Below, in pieces: positions 16,952-24,757 of a DNA stretch of 64,000 nt. Under the pieces are notes generated by a model. The model did not search any database. It worked only from the letters and a program-made list of their open reading frames with translations, and had not been told where the DNA came from. The DNA is from Synoicihabitans lomoniglobus. GTDB taxonomy: Bacteria; Verrucomicrobiota; Verrucomicrobiia; Opitutales; Opitutaceae. The DNA lies in assembly GCF_029023725.1 (NCBI RefSeq), contig NZ_CP119075.1:801501-865500 (forward strand). Direction: 5' to 3'. Numbering within the stretch: position 1 is the stretch's first letter; every line of letters begins with the position of its first letter. Position numbers and translations under genes: made by a program.

Positions 16952-17641
16952 ATGGCTACATCCTTTTCTTTTGGCGGCGGCAAACGCCGTGGTGGCGGAC
17001 GCAATTTCCGCCGCAATAACGATCCTTACGCACACATTCGCCGCAATCAGCGGATCCGTGTCCCGCAAATTCGGGTGATTTCCCCCGAAGGCAAACAGCT
17101 CGGGGTTTTGCAGACCGACAAGGCGCTCAGCTTGGCGCAGCAGTTCAACCTCGACTTGGTCGAGGTGGCCCCGCACGCATCGCCTCCCGTTTGCCGGATC
17201 ATGGATTTCGGCAAATACGTCTACGAAGAGCAGAAGAAGTCCTCCAACTCGAAGGTCACGGCCAGCAAGATCAAGGAGGTCGAACTGTCGCCGCGGATCG
17301 ACGATCACGATTTGATCACCAAGCTGCGCCACGCCGAGGAATTCCTCAATGAGGGTTCCAAGGTGAAGCTCCGGCTCAAGTTCCGCGGGCGCGAAATGGC
17401 GCATACCGAAATTGGTTTTCAGGTCATGAAGCGGGCGATCGAGGAGATTTCCGGCATGGGCCACGCCGACAGCGAACCCAAGTTGAACGGCCGTCAGATC
17501 AACGTGATGATCACGCCGCATCCGTCCAATAAGCGGAAGCTGAAGTATTTCACGCCCAAAGCGAAGCCCGCTTCGGAACCCGAACCCGAGTCCAAGCCGG
17601 ACTTGTCCGCGTTGGCTGAAGGCTCCGGCGACGACGCCTGA
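16952..17641 (+). CDS. infC: Translation initiation factor IF-3
   Basis: Binds the 30S subunit, prevents premature 50S joining and checks start codon and initiator tRNA. The N-domain is seen in NQRIRVPQIRVISPEGKQLG and the linker/C-domain in CRIMDFGKYVYEEQKK, SPRIDDHDLITKL, KLRLKFRGREMAHTEIG and GRQINVMITP. It is longer than the ~180-residue norm: an arginine/glycine-rich N-terminal extension (GGGKRRGGGRNFRRNND) and an acidic, proline-rich tail after residue 195. I use the ATG at 16952; a TTG directly before it is in frame. The usual partners rpmI and rplT do not follow; an amidase gene does, 11 bases later. Confidence 0.96.
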   Translation: MATSFSFGGGKRRGGGRNFRRNNDPYAHIRRNQRIRVPQIRVISPEGKQLGVLQTDKALSLAQQFNLDLVEVAPHASPPVCRIMDFGKYVYEEQKKSSNSKVTASKIKEVELSPRIDDHDLITKLRHAEEFLNEGSKVKLRLKFRGREMAHTEIGFQVMKRAIEEISGMGHADSEPKLNGRQINVMITPHPSNKRKLKYFTPKAKPASEPEPESKPDLSALAEGSGDDA

Positions 17642-17652
17642 TTCATCGAGCC

Positions 17653-18711
17653 ATGGGCGCGACACGCGGCCGGATGCGCGTCGGCGGGTTTGCCCGCCTG
17701 ATGGTTGTCGGGGTGATGTTGTGCGGCGGTGCGATCTTTTCTTCGCAGGCTTGGGCCGATGACTTCATCGCGGTGGGAGATCAGCCCACGGTCTTGGTCG
17801 GCGACGTCGCCTACCTTGATGCCGACCGTTTTTTCAGCCGCTACGGCCTGAGCTCGAAAGGGGGAGCGAAGGCGGACGCGTGGACGTTTTCCAGTGCGTG
17901 GACGACGATCGAACTCAACGCGGATTCGCGGGAGTGCCGGTTCAACGAGCAACGGGTTTTTCTCGGGTCGGGAGTGATCAAGCGCGAGCAAGGGCTGTGG
18001 ATCGACCGGGTGGATGCGGAAAAACTCTTTGCGCCGTTGCTGAAAGCGGCGACCTACGCCGCTTCGGTTCGGCCGGTGCGCAAGATCGTCATCGATGCCG
18101 GCCATGGGGGCAAAGACGGCGGCACGCGTCATGCGGAGCGGAAGCTGAACGAAAAGACCTTCACCCTCGACGTGGCGGAGCGTCTGGGCGCGATCTTGGA
18201 CCAACAGGGTTACGAGGTCGTGTTCACCCGCACGCGGGACGAATATATCGGGCTCAAGGAACGAGCGATGTTCGCGCGTGCGGCGCAGCCGGATGTGTTT
18301 GTGAGTCTGCATTTCAATGCGGCGGGGCGCGCGGCGGTGAAGGGCGTGGAAACCTACGTGCTCACGCCGCGGCACCAGCGGTCGACTTCCAGCGCTGCGT
18401 CCGATGCCAGCGACCACAACGTCGAATCCGGCAATGCGACCGATCCGTGGAATGTGCTGTTGGGATATGAGATTCATCGTGCGCTGGGGAAGCAGCTGGG
18501 TGCGCCGGATCGGGGATTGAAACGCGCCCGGTTCGCGGTGCTGCGTCTGGCGGAGTGTCCGGCGGTGTTGGTCGAAGCGGGATATTTGTCCAACGATCAG
18601 GAAGCGCAGAAGATTGCCACGCCGGCCTACCGCAGTGAAATTGCCCAAGCTGTGGCCACCGGCATTGTCGCCTACGCCAACACGGTGCTCAGCGTGCTTC
18701 CCCGCCCATGA
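17653..18711 (+). CDS. N-acetylmuramoyl-L-alanine amidase (Amidase_3)
   Basis: Zinc hydrolase that cuts the bond between N-acetylmuramic acid and L-alanine in peptidoglycan, used in cell separation and wall turnover. It is 352 residues, with a signal sequence (core ARLMVVGVMLCGGAIFSSQA, cleavage near AWA). Residues 35-135 are a copper-amine-oxidase-N-like or accessory region, and the catalytic domain begins at about residue 139. Zinc ligands and catalytic residues are visible in IDAGHGGKDGG, LNEKTFTLDVA, VSLHFNAA and VLVEAGYLSN. The stop overlaps the crcB ATG (ATGA), so the two are translationally coupled although functionally unrelated. Confidence 0.92.
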   Translation: MGATRGRMRVGGFARLMVVGVMLCGGAIFSSQAWADDFIAVGDQPTVLVGDVAYLDADRFFSRYGLSSKGGAKADAWTFSSAWTTIELNADSRECRFNEQRVFLGSGVIKREQGLWIDRVDAEKLFAPLLKAATYAASVRPVRKIVIDAGHGGKDGGTRHAERKLNEKTFTLDVAERLGAILDQQGYEVVFTRTRDEYIGLKERAMFARAAQPDVFVSLHFNAAGRAAVKGVETYVLTPRHQRSTSSAASDASDHNVESGNATDPWNVLLGYEIHRALGKQLGAPDRGLKRARFAVLRLAECPAVLVEAGYLSNDQEAQKIATPAYRSEIAQAVATGIVAYANTVLSVLPRP

Positions 18712-19079
18712 TTACTTTGCCCCATCTTTTGCTCATCGGTCTCGGCGGGGCGTTGGGCTCGATGTCGCGGGCTTTGATTTCGGTGGGCGTGCCCGCCGGA
18801 AAATTACCGTGGGGCACCATGACGGCGAATGTCGTGGGCTCCTTGATCATTGGTCTGGCGCTCGGGCGGTTGGGGGACGCGGCGGGAGAGCAGTCGCCCT
18901 GGCATGGTTTTGTGGTCATCGGCTTTTGTGGCGGCTTCACCACGTTTTCGAGTTTCAGCTGGCAGACGCTGGAACATCTTCGCAGCGGTCAGGCCGGCAC
19001 GGCCTTTACGCATGTGGTGGTGTCGGTCGCCGTGTGTTTGCTGGCCACCTGGGCGGGGTGGCGAATGGGGCGGATTTAA
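18708..19079 (+). CDS. crcB: Fluoride ion channel (Fluc/CrcB)
   Basis: Inner-membrane fluoride exporter working as an antiparallel dimer. It is 123 residues with four membrane helices. Signatures are GGALGSMSRAL, GTMTANVVGSLIIGLALG with the pore Asn, and the phenylalanine-box region FCGGFTTFSSFSWQTLEH. Its ATG overlaps the amidase stop. There is no room for, and no sign of, a fluoride riboswitch in front, so expression probably follows the upstream gene. Confidence 0.94.
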   Translation: MITLPHLLLIGLGGALGSMSRALISVGVPAGKLPWGTMTANVVGSLIIGLALGRLGDAAGEQSPWHGFVVIGFCGGFTTFSSFSWQTLEHLRSGQAGTAFTHVVVSVAVCLLATWAGWRMGRI

Positions 19080-19092
19080 CGTGGTGACGCGG

Positions 19093-20766
19093 ATGAATTT
19101 TTCCCGGACCGGCTTATTGCTCTGGAAGTCATTCATCGGCGCATGGCTGGGCTTGCTGGGGGGCGCGAGCGCGATGCTGGGGGCACCCGGGCAGTTCCCA
19201 CGGGTCGCGGACGAAGCCTCGCGGGTGGTGATTGTGGCCAATCTCAACGACCCGGATTCGGTGGAGCTGGCGCGCTTTTACAGTGACCGTCGAAACATTC
19301 CCCGAGCCAACATCGTGGCGCTGGATCTGCCCGCGGGGGAAGAGATCAGCTGGGGTGAATTTGTGGCCCGGCTGCACGAGCCGCTGCGCGGTTGGCTGCG
19401 GGCTCATGATTGGCTGCAGGCCATCGAAATGGAGGCGAGCGATGACGCCGGCCGACGTAAGATGTCGGTCTCGGGCCACCGTATTTCCTATCTGGTGACA
19501 TGTCGCGGCGTGCCTTTGAAAATCCGGCACGACAAGGAGTTGCCATCGGATTCGCCCGCGACGGAACGCGATAGTTTCAAAACCAACCGTGCGGCTGTCG
19601 ATGCGGAGCTCGCGCTGCTGGCGCAGAGCCATACGCGTCGCGACGGGGTGGTGGCCAACCCGGTTTTCCATAAGGCCAAACCCGATATGTTTCAGGCCGG
19701 GAGCATGATCCGGGTGGCGCGGCTGGACGGTCCCACCTTTCCAGCCGCCCGTAATCTCGTGGAGTCGGCGATCGAAGCGGAACGCCAGGGCCTGATCGGC
19801 CGGGCGATGGTCGATATCGGTGGTCCTCACAAAACCGGCGACAAGTGGTTTGAGGCAGCCGCGGATCAATTGACCGCAGCGGGATGGGACCCGTTGGTCG
19901 ATCGGGAGCGCAAGACGGTGGAGTCGACCGGACGCGCCGACATGTTGGCGATCTACTTGGGGTGGTATAGCAGCAAGCTAAACGGCCCGTTCAGCCTGCC
20001 GGGCTATCAATTTGCTCCGGGCGCGATCGCACTGCATCTGCACAGCTTTTCCGCCTCGTCGCTGCGACTGATGAATGGCGGCGGGTGGTGTGGCCCGTTG
20101 ATCGGGCGCGGAGTGGCGGCCACTTTTGGCAATGTTTACGAACCCTATCTGGAGTTTACGCATCAGCCCCAATTGTTGATGGAGGCGCTGTTGAGCGGCT
20201 CTACTCTGGGGGAGGCCGCGTATTACGCGATGCCGGTGCTTTCGTGGCAAAGTGTGGTGATCGGCGATCCGCTTTACCGTCCCCTGACGATTGATTTGGC
20301 CGCGCAGAGCATGGAACGTGATCGTTTGCCTGGTCGGTTGGCCTCATATGTCGCCTTGCGACAATTGGCGAAACGCGGCGAGGTCGACGCGGAGTCGGTA
20401 TTGCCGGAAGCGGCGGCGGCCATGCGGGCGCATCCCTCGCTCGCGTTGGCGTTGGCCTTGAGCCGACTGAGGGAGGCCACCGGTGATCGAGCCGGCGCCG
20501 TGCGGGAGTTGGGGTTGGCGTCCTACCTGCGAACCGTGCGGGCCGACGAGTGGGGCCTGATGGCCGAAATCGCGGAACAGTTGATGGCGTGGGAAGAAAA
20601 CGCGGCGGCCGTCAAAGTGTGGCGCGCCTTGCTGAAGCAGGATTTACCCCCGGGACCTCGCATGGTTTGGCTCAAAGTGGCTCAACCGCTGGCGCGCGCT
20701 GCGGGGGAATTTGAGCTCTCAACCGTGTGGGATCAGGAAATTATGCGACTCACGCCCCCGAAGTAG
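19093..20766 (+). CDS. Secreted TIGR03790-family protein
   Basis: 557 residues with a signal-like N-terminus (SRTGLLLWKSFIGAWLGLL, possible cleavage near MLGA). The main domain (residues 30-380) matches the TIGR03790 family by its phrases VVIVANLNDPDSVELARFY, NIPRANIVALDLP, YLVTCRGVPLKI, YLGWYSSKLNGPF, GAIALHLHSFSA and WCGPLIGRGVAATFGNVYEP, and ends in GDPLYRPL. The remaining ~170 residues are alanine-rich helices resembling TPR-like repeats. No biochemical function is established for the family to my knowledge; it is found mainly in Verrucomicrobia, Planctomycetes and related groups. I chose ATG 19093; a GTG at 19081 is also possible. Confidence 0.85.
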   Translation: MNFSRTGLLLWKSFIGAWLGLLGGASAMLGAPGQFPRVADEASRVVIVANLNDPDSVELARFYSDRRNIPRANIVALDLPAGEEISWGEFVARLHEPLRGWLRAHDWLQAIEMEASDDAGRRKMSVSGHRISYLVTCRGVPLKIRHDKELPSDSPATERDSFKTNRAAVDAELALLAQSHTRRDGVVANPVFHKAKPDMFQAGSMIRVARLDGPTFPAARNLVESAIEAERQGLIGRAMVDIGGPHKTGDKWFEAAADQLTAAGWDPLVDRERKTVESTGRADMLAIYLGWYSSKLNGPFSLPGYQFAPGAIALHLHSFSASSLRLMNGGGWCGPLIGRGVAATFGNVYEPYLEFTHQPQLLMEALLSGSTLGEAAYYAMPVLSWQSVVIGDPLYRPLTIDLAAQSMERDRLPGRLASYVALRQLAKRGEVDAESVLPEAAAAMRAHPSLALALALSRLREATGDRAGAVRELGLASYLRTVRADEWGLMAEIAEQLMAWEENAAAVKVWRALLKQDLPPGPRMVWLKVAQPLARAAGEFELSTVWDQEIMRLTPPK

Positions 20767-20779
20767 CGGTGGGGCGGGC

Positions 20780-20807
20780 AAAAAAAAGCACCGCTTGAAG
20801 CGGTGCT
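20780..20807 (-). terminator. Rho-independent terminator of clpP
   Basis: On the minus strand a perfect AGCACCGCTT/AAGCGGTGCT stem (20787-20807) is followed by eight U. It lies about 30 bases past the clpP stop and between convergent genes. On the plus strand no T-run follows, so it should serve clpP only. Confidence 0.88.
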
Positions 20808-20838
20808 CGCGGGAAAATGTGATGAACGCAGACCCGGA

Positions 20839-21489
20839 TCAGGACGCCTCGATGATTTCGTCGGCGAGACCGTATTCGATCGCCTCCTTGGCATTGAGGT
20901 AAAAATCGCGGTCGGTGTCTTGGTTGATGCGTTCGATCGGCTGGCCGGACGCCTGCGCGAGGATATCATTCAATTCGGCGCGGAGTTTTTCCATTTCCTG
21001 TGCTTGGATATGAATGTCGGTCGCCGGGCCGGTGAAGCGGCCGGAAATCAGCGGCTGGTGAATCAGCACCCGGGAATGCGGGTAGAGGTAGCGGCTGCCT
21101 TTGGGGGCGGCGGACAACAGGATCGAGCCCATGGATGCCGCCATGCCGGTCACGATGACTTTGATCGGCGATGAAATCAGTTTGATGGTGTCGTAGACGG
21201 CCATGCCGGCGGTCACGGAGCCGCCCGGGCTGTTCAAGTAGAACGTGATTTCTTTGCCCGGATCGATGGCCTCGAGGTAGAGAAGCTTTTCGGTGAGATC
21301 CTTGGCGGAAACATCGGTCACGGCGCCCCAGAGGAAGATTTTACGCTGATCGAGAAATTTCTTCTGAATGAGGGCCGAGATGGGAGTCGGTCCCTTGTCG
21401 TTGGTCGTGATTTCGTCGTCATCCTCGTCTTCGTCGTCGAGACGGGGAGTGGGTTCGGTAAGGCCGGCCTGAAGATTGGAAAAATGCAT
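20839..21489 (-). CDS. clpP: ATP-dependent Clp protease proteolytic subunit
   Basis: Serine peptidase forming the double-heptamer chamber that degrades proteins fed by ClpX or ClpA-type ATPases. From the ATG at 21489 the product is 216 residues. The catalytic triad is Ser119 (MAASMGS), His144 (VLIHQP) and Asp195 (DTDRDFYL), and the oxyanion-loop segment SPGGSVTAG is intact. The first 35 residues include a very acidic stretch (LDDEDEDDDE), which is unusual and may be a propeptide. A TTG at 21528 could add 13 residues but is less likely. ClpX is not adjacent. A strong terminator follows. Confidence 0.94.
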   Translation of the reverse strand: MHFSNLQAGLTEPTPRLDDEDEDDDEITTNDKGPTPISALIQKKFLDQRKIFLWGAVTDVSAKDLTEKLLYLEAIDPGKEITFYLNSPGGSVTAGMAVYDTIKLISSPIKVIVTGMAASMGSILLSAAPKGSRYLYPHSRVLIHQPLISGRFTGPATDIHIQAQEMEKLRAELNDILAQASGQPIERINQDTDRDFYLNAKEAIEYGLADEIIEAS

Positions 21490-21772
21490 GTGGGTTAAAA
21501 CGGTGGAAACGGAATCCCGGTTTGGCAAGCGGCGGAAACGGTTCGGTGGATGGTCGGCCGAGCCGTGCGGGAGTTGAACGTTGCGAGGTAAGCTTTGCGA
21601 CGGAAACGGTATCGGCTTGGCGTGGCGGAAGTCGCCGCCTACGCCTGTAGCGCTTTACCCCTTCTTAAATCCTGCCCATGTATCTGCCTTACCCCGCATT
21701 GCTGGAGCGCCCTGTTGGTGTGCTCGCGAATTTTGAGTTGTCTGAGTCCGTTGGAGCGAAGGGAGGTCGGTC

Positions 21773-23149
21773 ATGACCGCGTCGCTGTTGCTGGCCCAGT
21801 CGACGCCGGTCGCGGGTCCCATGTTCGCGCTCGCGGTGGGGGTGGTGTTCGTGGTGCTGAGCATCGCCAAGTGGAAAATCCATCCGTTCTTCGCGTTGAT
21901 GGGGGCGGCGGTCGCGGTGGGGTTGGTGACCGCGTTGGGTGGTTGGTCCGAAATGGCACCGATCAAGGCGATCAGCCAGGCGACGGCGGCGTTGGGCAAA
22001 TCGGCCGGAGGCATTGCGGTGATCATCGCCATGGCGGCGGTCATTGGCGAGTGCCTGACGGTGAGTGGGGGGGCCGAGCGGGTGGTCAACGGATTGCTCC
22101 ACCTGTGGGGCGAAAAACGCGTGGGCATCGCGTTGTTGGTGGCGGGACTGGTTTTGGCGATCCCGGTCTTTTTTGACACGGTTTTCCTCTTGTTGCTGCC
22201 ACTGGCCCGCGTGTTGGCCGTGCGCACGGGCAAGGATTACATGTTTTACGTGCTCGCGTTGTGCGCGGGCGGAGTGATTGCCCACAGCACGGTGCCGCCG
22301 ACGCCGGGACCGCTGTTGGTGGCGGAAGAGTTGGGGTTGAGTTTGGCGGTGACGATTGGCGTGGGTTTGGCCTGTGCGGTCGTGCCGGCCGTCGGCGCGT
22401 TGATGGTGGCGCGTTGGGTGGGCGTGCGGGTGAAAGTGCCGCTGCCGTCGTTGGGTAAAGATGCCGGTCCCGCGGACGCGGGACCGCTGCCGTCGTTGGC
22501 GGGGTCACTGGCTCCGGTATTGTTGCCGTTGATCATGATCGGTGGTGCTTCGATCTGGGGATTGATGAGCGAGGGTGATGTGCCCACCTGGGTTAGTTTT
22601 GCGGGCGACAAACACGTCGCGCTTGGTGCCGGCATGATTGCGGGCCTGATCCTTGCGTTGGTGAGCCCACGCGGCTCCGGTCATTCCCTGCATAGTTTGC
22701 TGGGGCGACCACTCGAACTGGCGGGCCCCATTATTCTCATTACCGCCGCCGGCGGGGCGTTTGGCGCCATGTTACGCGAAGCGGGCATCGGGGGCGCGAT
22801 CACGGCCATGGCGGAAGGCAAGCAGCTCAATTACGTGCTGCTCGGCTGGTTGCTGGCGGCCGTGGTGCGTGTGTCCCAAGGTTCGGCGACGGTGGCCATG
22901 ATCACTGCCACCGGAATGCTCACGGCGGCGGCCGGAGAGACCGGCTGGGGCGTGAATCCCGTCTTTGTTTTTCTGGCCATCGGCTATGGCAGCATCGTTT
23001 TGTCCTGGGCCAACGATTCCGGCTTTTGGTTGGTCAGCCGCATGTGCGGTTGGGACGAACGGACAACCCTCAAGAGTTGGACCGTGGTGCTGTCGGCCGT
23101 TTCGCTGCTGGGCCTCGCGGAAGTGCTGGTGCTGTCAGCTATTTTCTAA
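21773..23149 (+). CDS. GntP-family gluconate/organic acid permease
   Basis: 458-residue inner-membrane proton symporter of the gluconate:H+ (GntP) family with about 12-14 hydrophobic segments. Supporting phrases are IHPFFALMGAAVAVGL, SAGGIAVIIAMAAVIGECL, GIALLVAGLVLAIPVFFDTVF, HSTVPPTPGPLLVAEELG, GSATVAMITATGML and WANDSGFWLVSRM, all at family-typical positions. The substrate may be gluconate or another sugar acid or hydroxyacid; no sugar-acid kinase or regulator lies next to it to decide. It is divergent from clpP with a 283-base gap and its 3' end overlaps the next minus-strand gene by 4 bases. Confidence 0.9.
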   Translation: MTASLLLAQSTPVAGPMFALAVGVVFVVLSIAKWKIHPFFALMGAAVAVGLVTALGGWSEMAPIKAISQATAALGKSAGGIAVIIAMAAVIGECLTVSGGAERVVNGLLHLWGEKRVGIALLVAGLVLAIPVFFDTVFLLLLPLARVLAVRTGKDYMFYVLALCAGGVIAHSTVPPTPGPLLVAEELGLSLAVTIGVGLACAVVPAVGALMVARWVGVRVKVPLPSLGKDAGPADAGPLPSLAGSLAPVLLPLIMIGGASIWGLMSEGDVPTWVSFAGDKHVALGAGMIAGLILALVSPRGSGHSLHSLLGRPLELAGPIILITAAGGAFGAMLREAGIGGAITAMAEGKQLNYVLLGWLLAAVVRVSQGSATVAMITATGMLTAAAGETGWGVNPVFVFLAIGYGSIVLSWANDSGFWLVSRMCGWDERTTLKSWTVVLSAVSLLGLAEVLVLSAIF

Positions 23150-23592
23150 GTGGAACGATTTTCCCTGGGTTCGGTGTCGGGCAGATTCTGCAGGGTGCGA
23201 CGCACGCGACGGGTGGAAATGCGCAGGCGAAGCAGCCGTCGACCGAGTGCATGTGAAGCCGTAAGCTCGGCAAATTCCGCTAGTTCCGAGTTCAGCGCCC
23301 GCGTGCTCCGGAGATCGCCAATGGCGCGCAGACACAGGAGATCGGTTTCGAAACCATAACGGCAAGACCGCCTGCACAAGGGCCACACCCACCGGAGCGG
23401 GGCGTGCAAAGCGATCTGGAACAGGTGATCCGTGAATGCCTCGAGGGGCAAATCATGGGCTGAGCAATAGCGTTCCGCGAAAGTGTGTTGAAATGGTGAG
23501 TTACTTCGCCGGGAGTGGCGTTTGGACGTCGGAGGCGGCGAACTGAGCTCGATAGACGATCGCAACGGGCGGGAGTGAGTTGAGTTGGGCAA
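23146..23592 (-). CDS. Small basic protein, paralogue A (unknown function)
   Basis: Up to 148 residues and very rich in Arg and Leu. From about residue 37 on it aligns with the protein encoded at 23889-24290, at roughly 40% identity over about 100 residues. Shared blocks are ERYC.AH..P.E.F, LHAPLRW.WP, EL.EF and RR.LR.R.ST.R.RR. No ATG is available in frame; the start given is a TTG and the N-terminal 35 residues are low complexity, so the true start is uncertain and the gene may be decaying. No membrane segment and no known domain. I do not recognise a function. The basic, helical C-terminus suggests nucleic-acid or membrane-surface binding, but that is speculation. Confidence 0.6.
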   Translation of the reverse strand: MPNSTHSRPLRSSIELSSPPPTSKRHSRRSNSPFQHTFAERYCSAHDLPLEAFTDHLFQIALHAPLRWVWPLCRRSCRYGFETDLLCLRAIGDLRSTRALNSELAEFAELTASHALGRRLLRLRISTRRVRRTLQNLPDTEPRENRST

Positions 23593-23783
23593 CGGAGGAA
23601 AATCGAAAGTTCGATGCGAACGGGAGACTTCGTCGAAATCGCAAGGATGCGATCCGGCGGGTTTCCCGGTCGTGGGTCGTGGTTAAAGTGAACGCACGAA
23701 AAATTCATGCGGCGGCGCACGTGAGTGCCCCTCTCCCATGCGAAAATCGCGACCGAATCGGGCCATGCACAACATGAAATGTG

Positions 23784-23872
23784 CCCATCCCCTCAAACGA
23801 GGGGAGATAACGGGCCCTCGTTGACGACTGGCACCCGACGGGAGTGGCATCGTGCCGGGTGGCTGGGATGGG
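23784..23872. ncRNA. Possible structured RNA (three-way junction), strand unknown
   Basis: Three nested helices fit without overlap: P1 23784-23791 with 23865-23872 (8 bp, perfect), P2 23796-23803 with 23815-23822 (8 bp, perfect) and P3 23832-23837 with 23856-23861 (6 bp). A competing hairpin, CCCCTC-AAAC-GAGGGG (23789-23804), would exclude P1 and P2. On the minus strand it lies between two paralogous genes. It matches no riboswitch or ribozyme I know, and GC-rich DNA gives such pairings by chance fairly often. Confidence 0.3.
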
Positions 23873-23888
23873 AATCGAAGCCTTTGAA

Positions 23889-24290
23889 TCAGTCCTTCGA
23901 CTTTGGTTTCTCCGGTTTAATCAAACTGCCGCGAGCACTGAATGGGGAAGACGTTCCCGCGGAGGCCCCTCGCAAGACGCGACGAAGGCGGTGCGTGGAC
24001 AGGCGTTGTCGAAGCACCCGTCGGAAGAATGACTGATTTCGGGGGTGGTAGGAGAATTCAACCAGTTCGTCCTCCAGGTCGCGGTGGGATTTAAGCGTCG
24101 CCGCTATCCGGATACAATCGAGGTCGACGTCAAGATAGTCGGCCAAGGAGACTTTGAAGAACGGCCAGAACCAACGCAACGGAGCATGCAGACTGCGAGC
24201 GGCAACGTGATGCAAAAACAGCTCCGAAGGGATGTGGTGGGCGCGGCAATAACGTTCCCCGTAGGTGGAACGAGTTTCGACGGTGTGCAT
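23889..24290 (-). CDS. Small basic protein, paralogue B (unknown function)
   Basis: 133 residues from the ATG at 24290 (MHTVETRSTYGERYC), the point where similarity to paralogue A begins; a longer version from 24404 is open but adds an unmatched segment. Conserved positions shared with paralogue A include ERYC, AH..P, LHAPLRW, a Cys in DLDCIR, the EL.EF pair, and a basic run ending STHRLRRVLRG. The tail is Ser/Pro/Lys-rich. I have an impression that similar short ERYC-containing proteins occur in several copies in Opitutaceae-type genomes, but this is recollection, not a search. No function can be assigned. Confidence 0.7.
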   Translation of the reverse strand: MHTVETRSTYGERYCRAHHIPSELFLHHVAARSLHAPLRWFWPFFKVSLADYLDVDLDCIRIAATLKSHRDLEDELVEFSYHPRNQSFFRRVLRQRLSTHRLRRVLRGASAGTSSPFSARGSLIKPEKPKSKD

Positions 24291-24757
24291 GCGAATAGGT
24301 GATCTTGGCGCGAAAATAGACGGTGAAAACGGAGATGAAACAAACCAGCGATCGAGGCATTCACGGTTCGGGAATTGGCAGGGCGTCAATTGAGCAAATG
24401 ACACCGCTTATTCAGCAGACCATGTGCTGATTCGGCGCGGTTCGCTCTCGCCAGTTCTCGCGGGGTGTCGGCGGTTTCGTGATGGCTCGATCGAGCTCTG
24501 GCATTTAATTCCTGTTTATAAGATAGTTAAGGAACAGGGAATTTAGAGTGGAGTGTCTTTGGGGGATGCCGTGGTGATAAGAATTCGGTATTCGCGATTG
24601 AGGTGAATTGCGGGGAGGCGAATTGGTTAAGACAGCAGGAACCCGTCAGTCAGGAGCGGGAGAATTTTCATTCTTTCATGATTCGCGGTCATAGTGATGA
24701 GGGCCAACGGGCTCGTGTCGCCGTGGGCCAGAGAGCGATCCTGCGCCGGCCGGTGGA
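24291..24757. other. Gene-poor gap with an AT-rich inverted repeat
   Basis: No convincing gene is seen in this stretch (353 bases if the longer start of paralogue B is used). Around 24506-24545 an AT-rich inverted repeat (TTAATTCC-TGTT against AACAGGGAATTTA, one bulge) encloses TATAAGATAG. It could be a promoter or operator region for the minus-strand paralogue B gene. The rest shows nothing I can interpret. Confidence 0.4.

Noticed and set aside
18600..18720. Fluoride riboswitch expected before crcB
   Set aside because: The crcB start overlaps the amidase gene; no pseudoknot-type fluoride aptamer could be found in front.
23149..24757. Toxin-antitoxin pair for the two small basic proteins
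   Set aside because: The two are homologous to each other and have no toxin or antitoxin signature, and they do not overlap as such pairs do.
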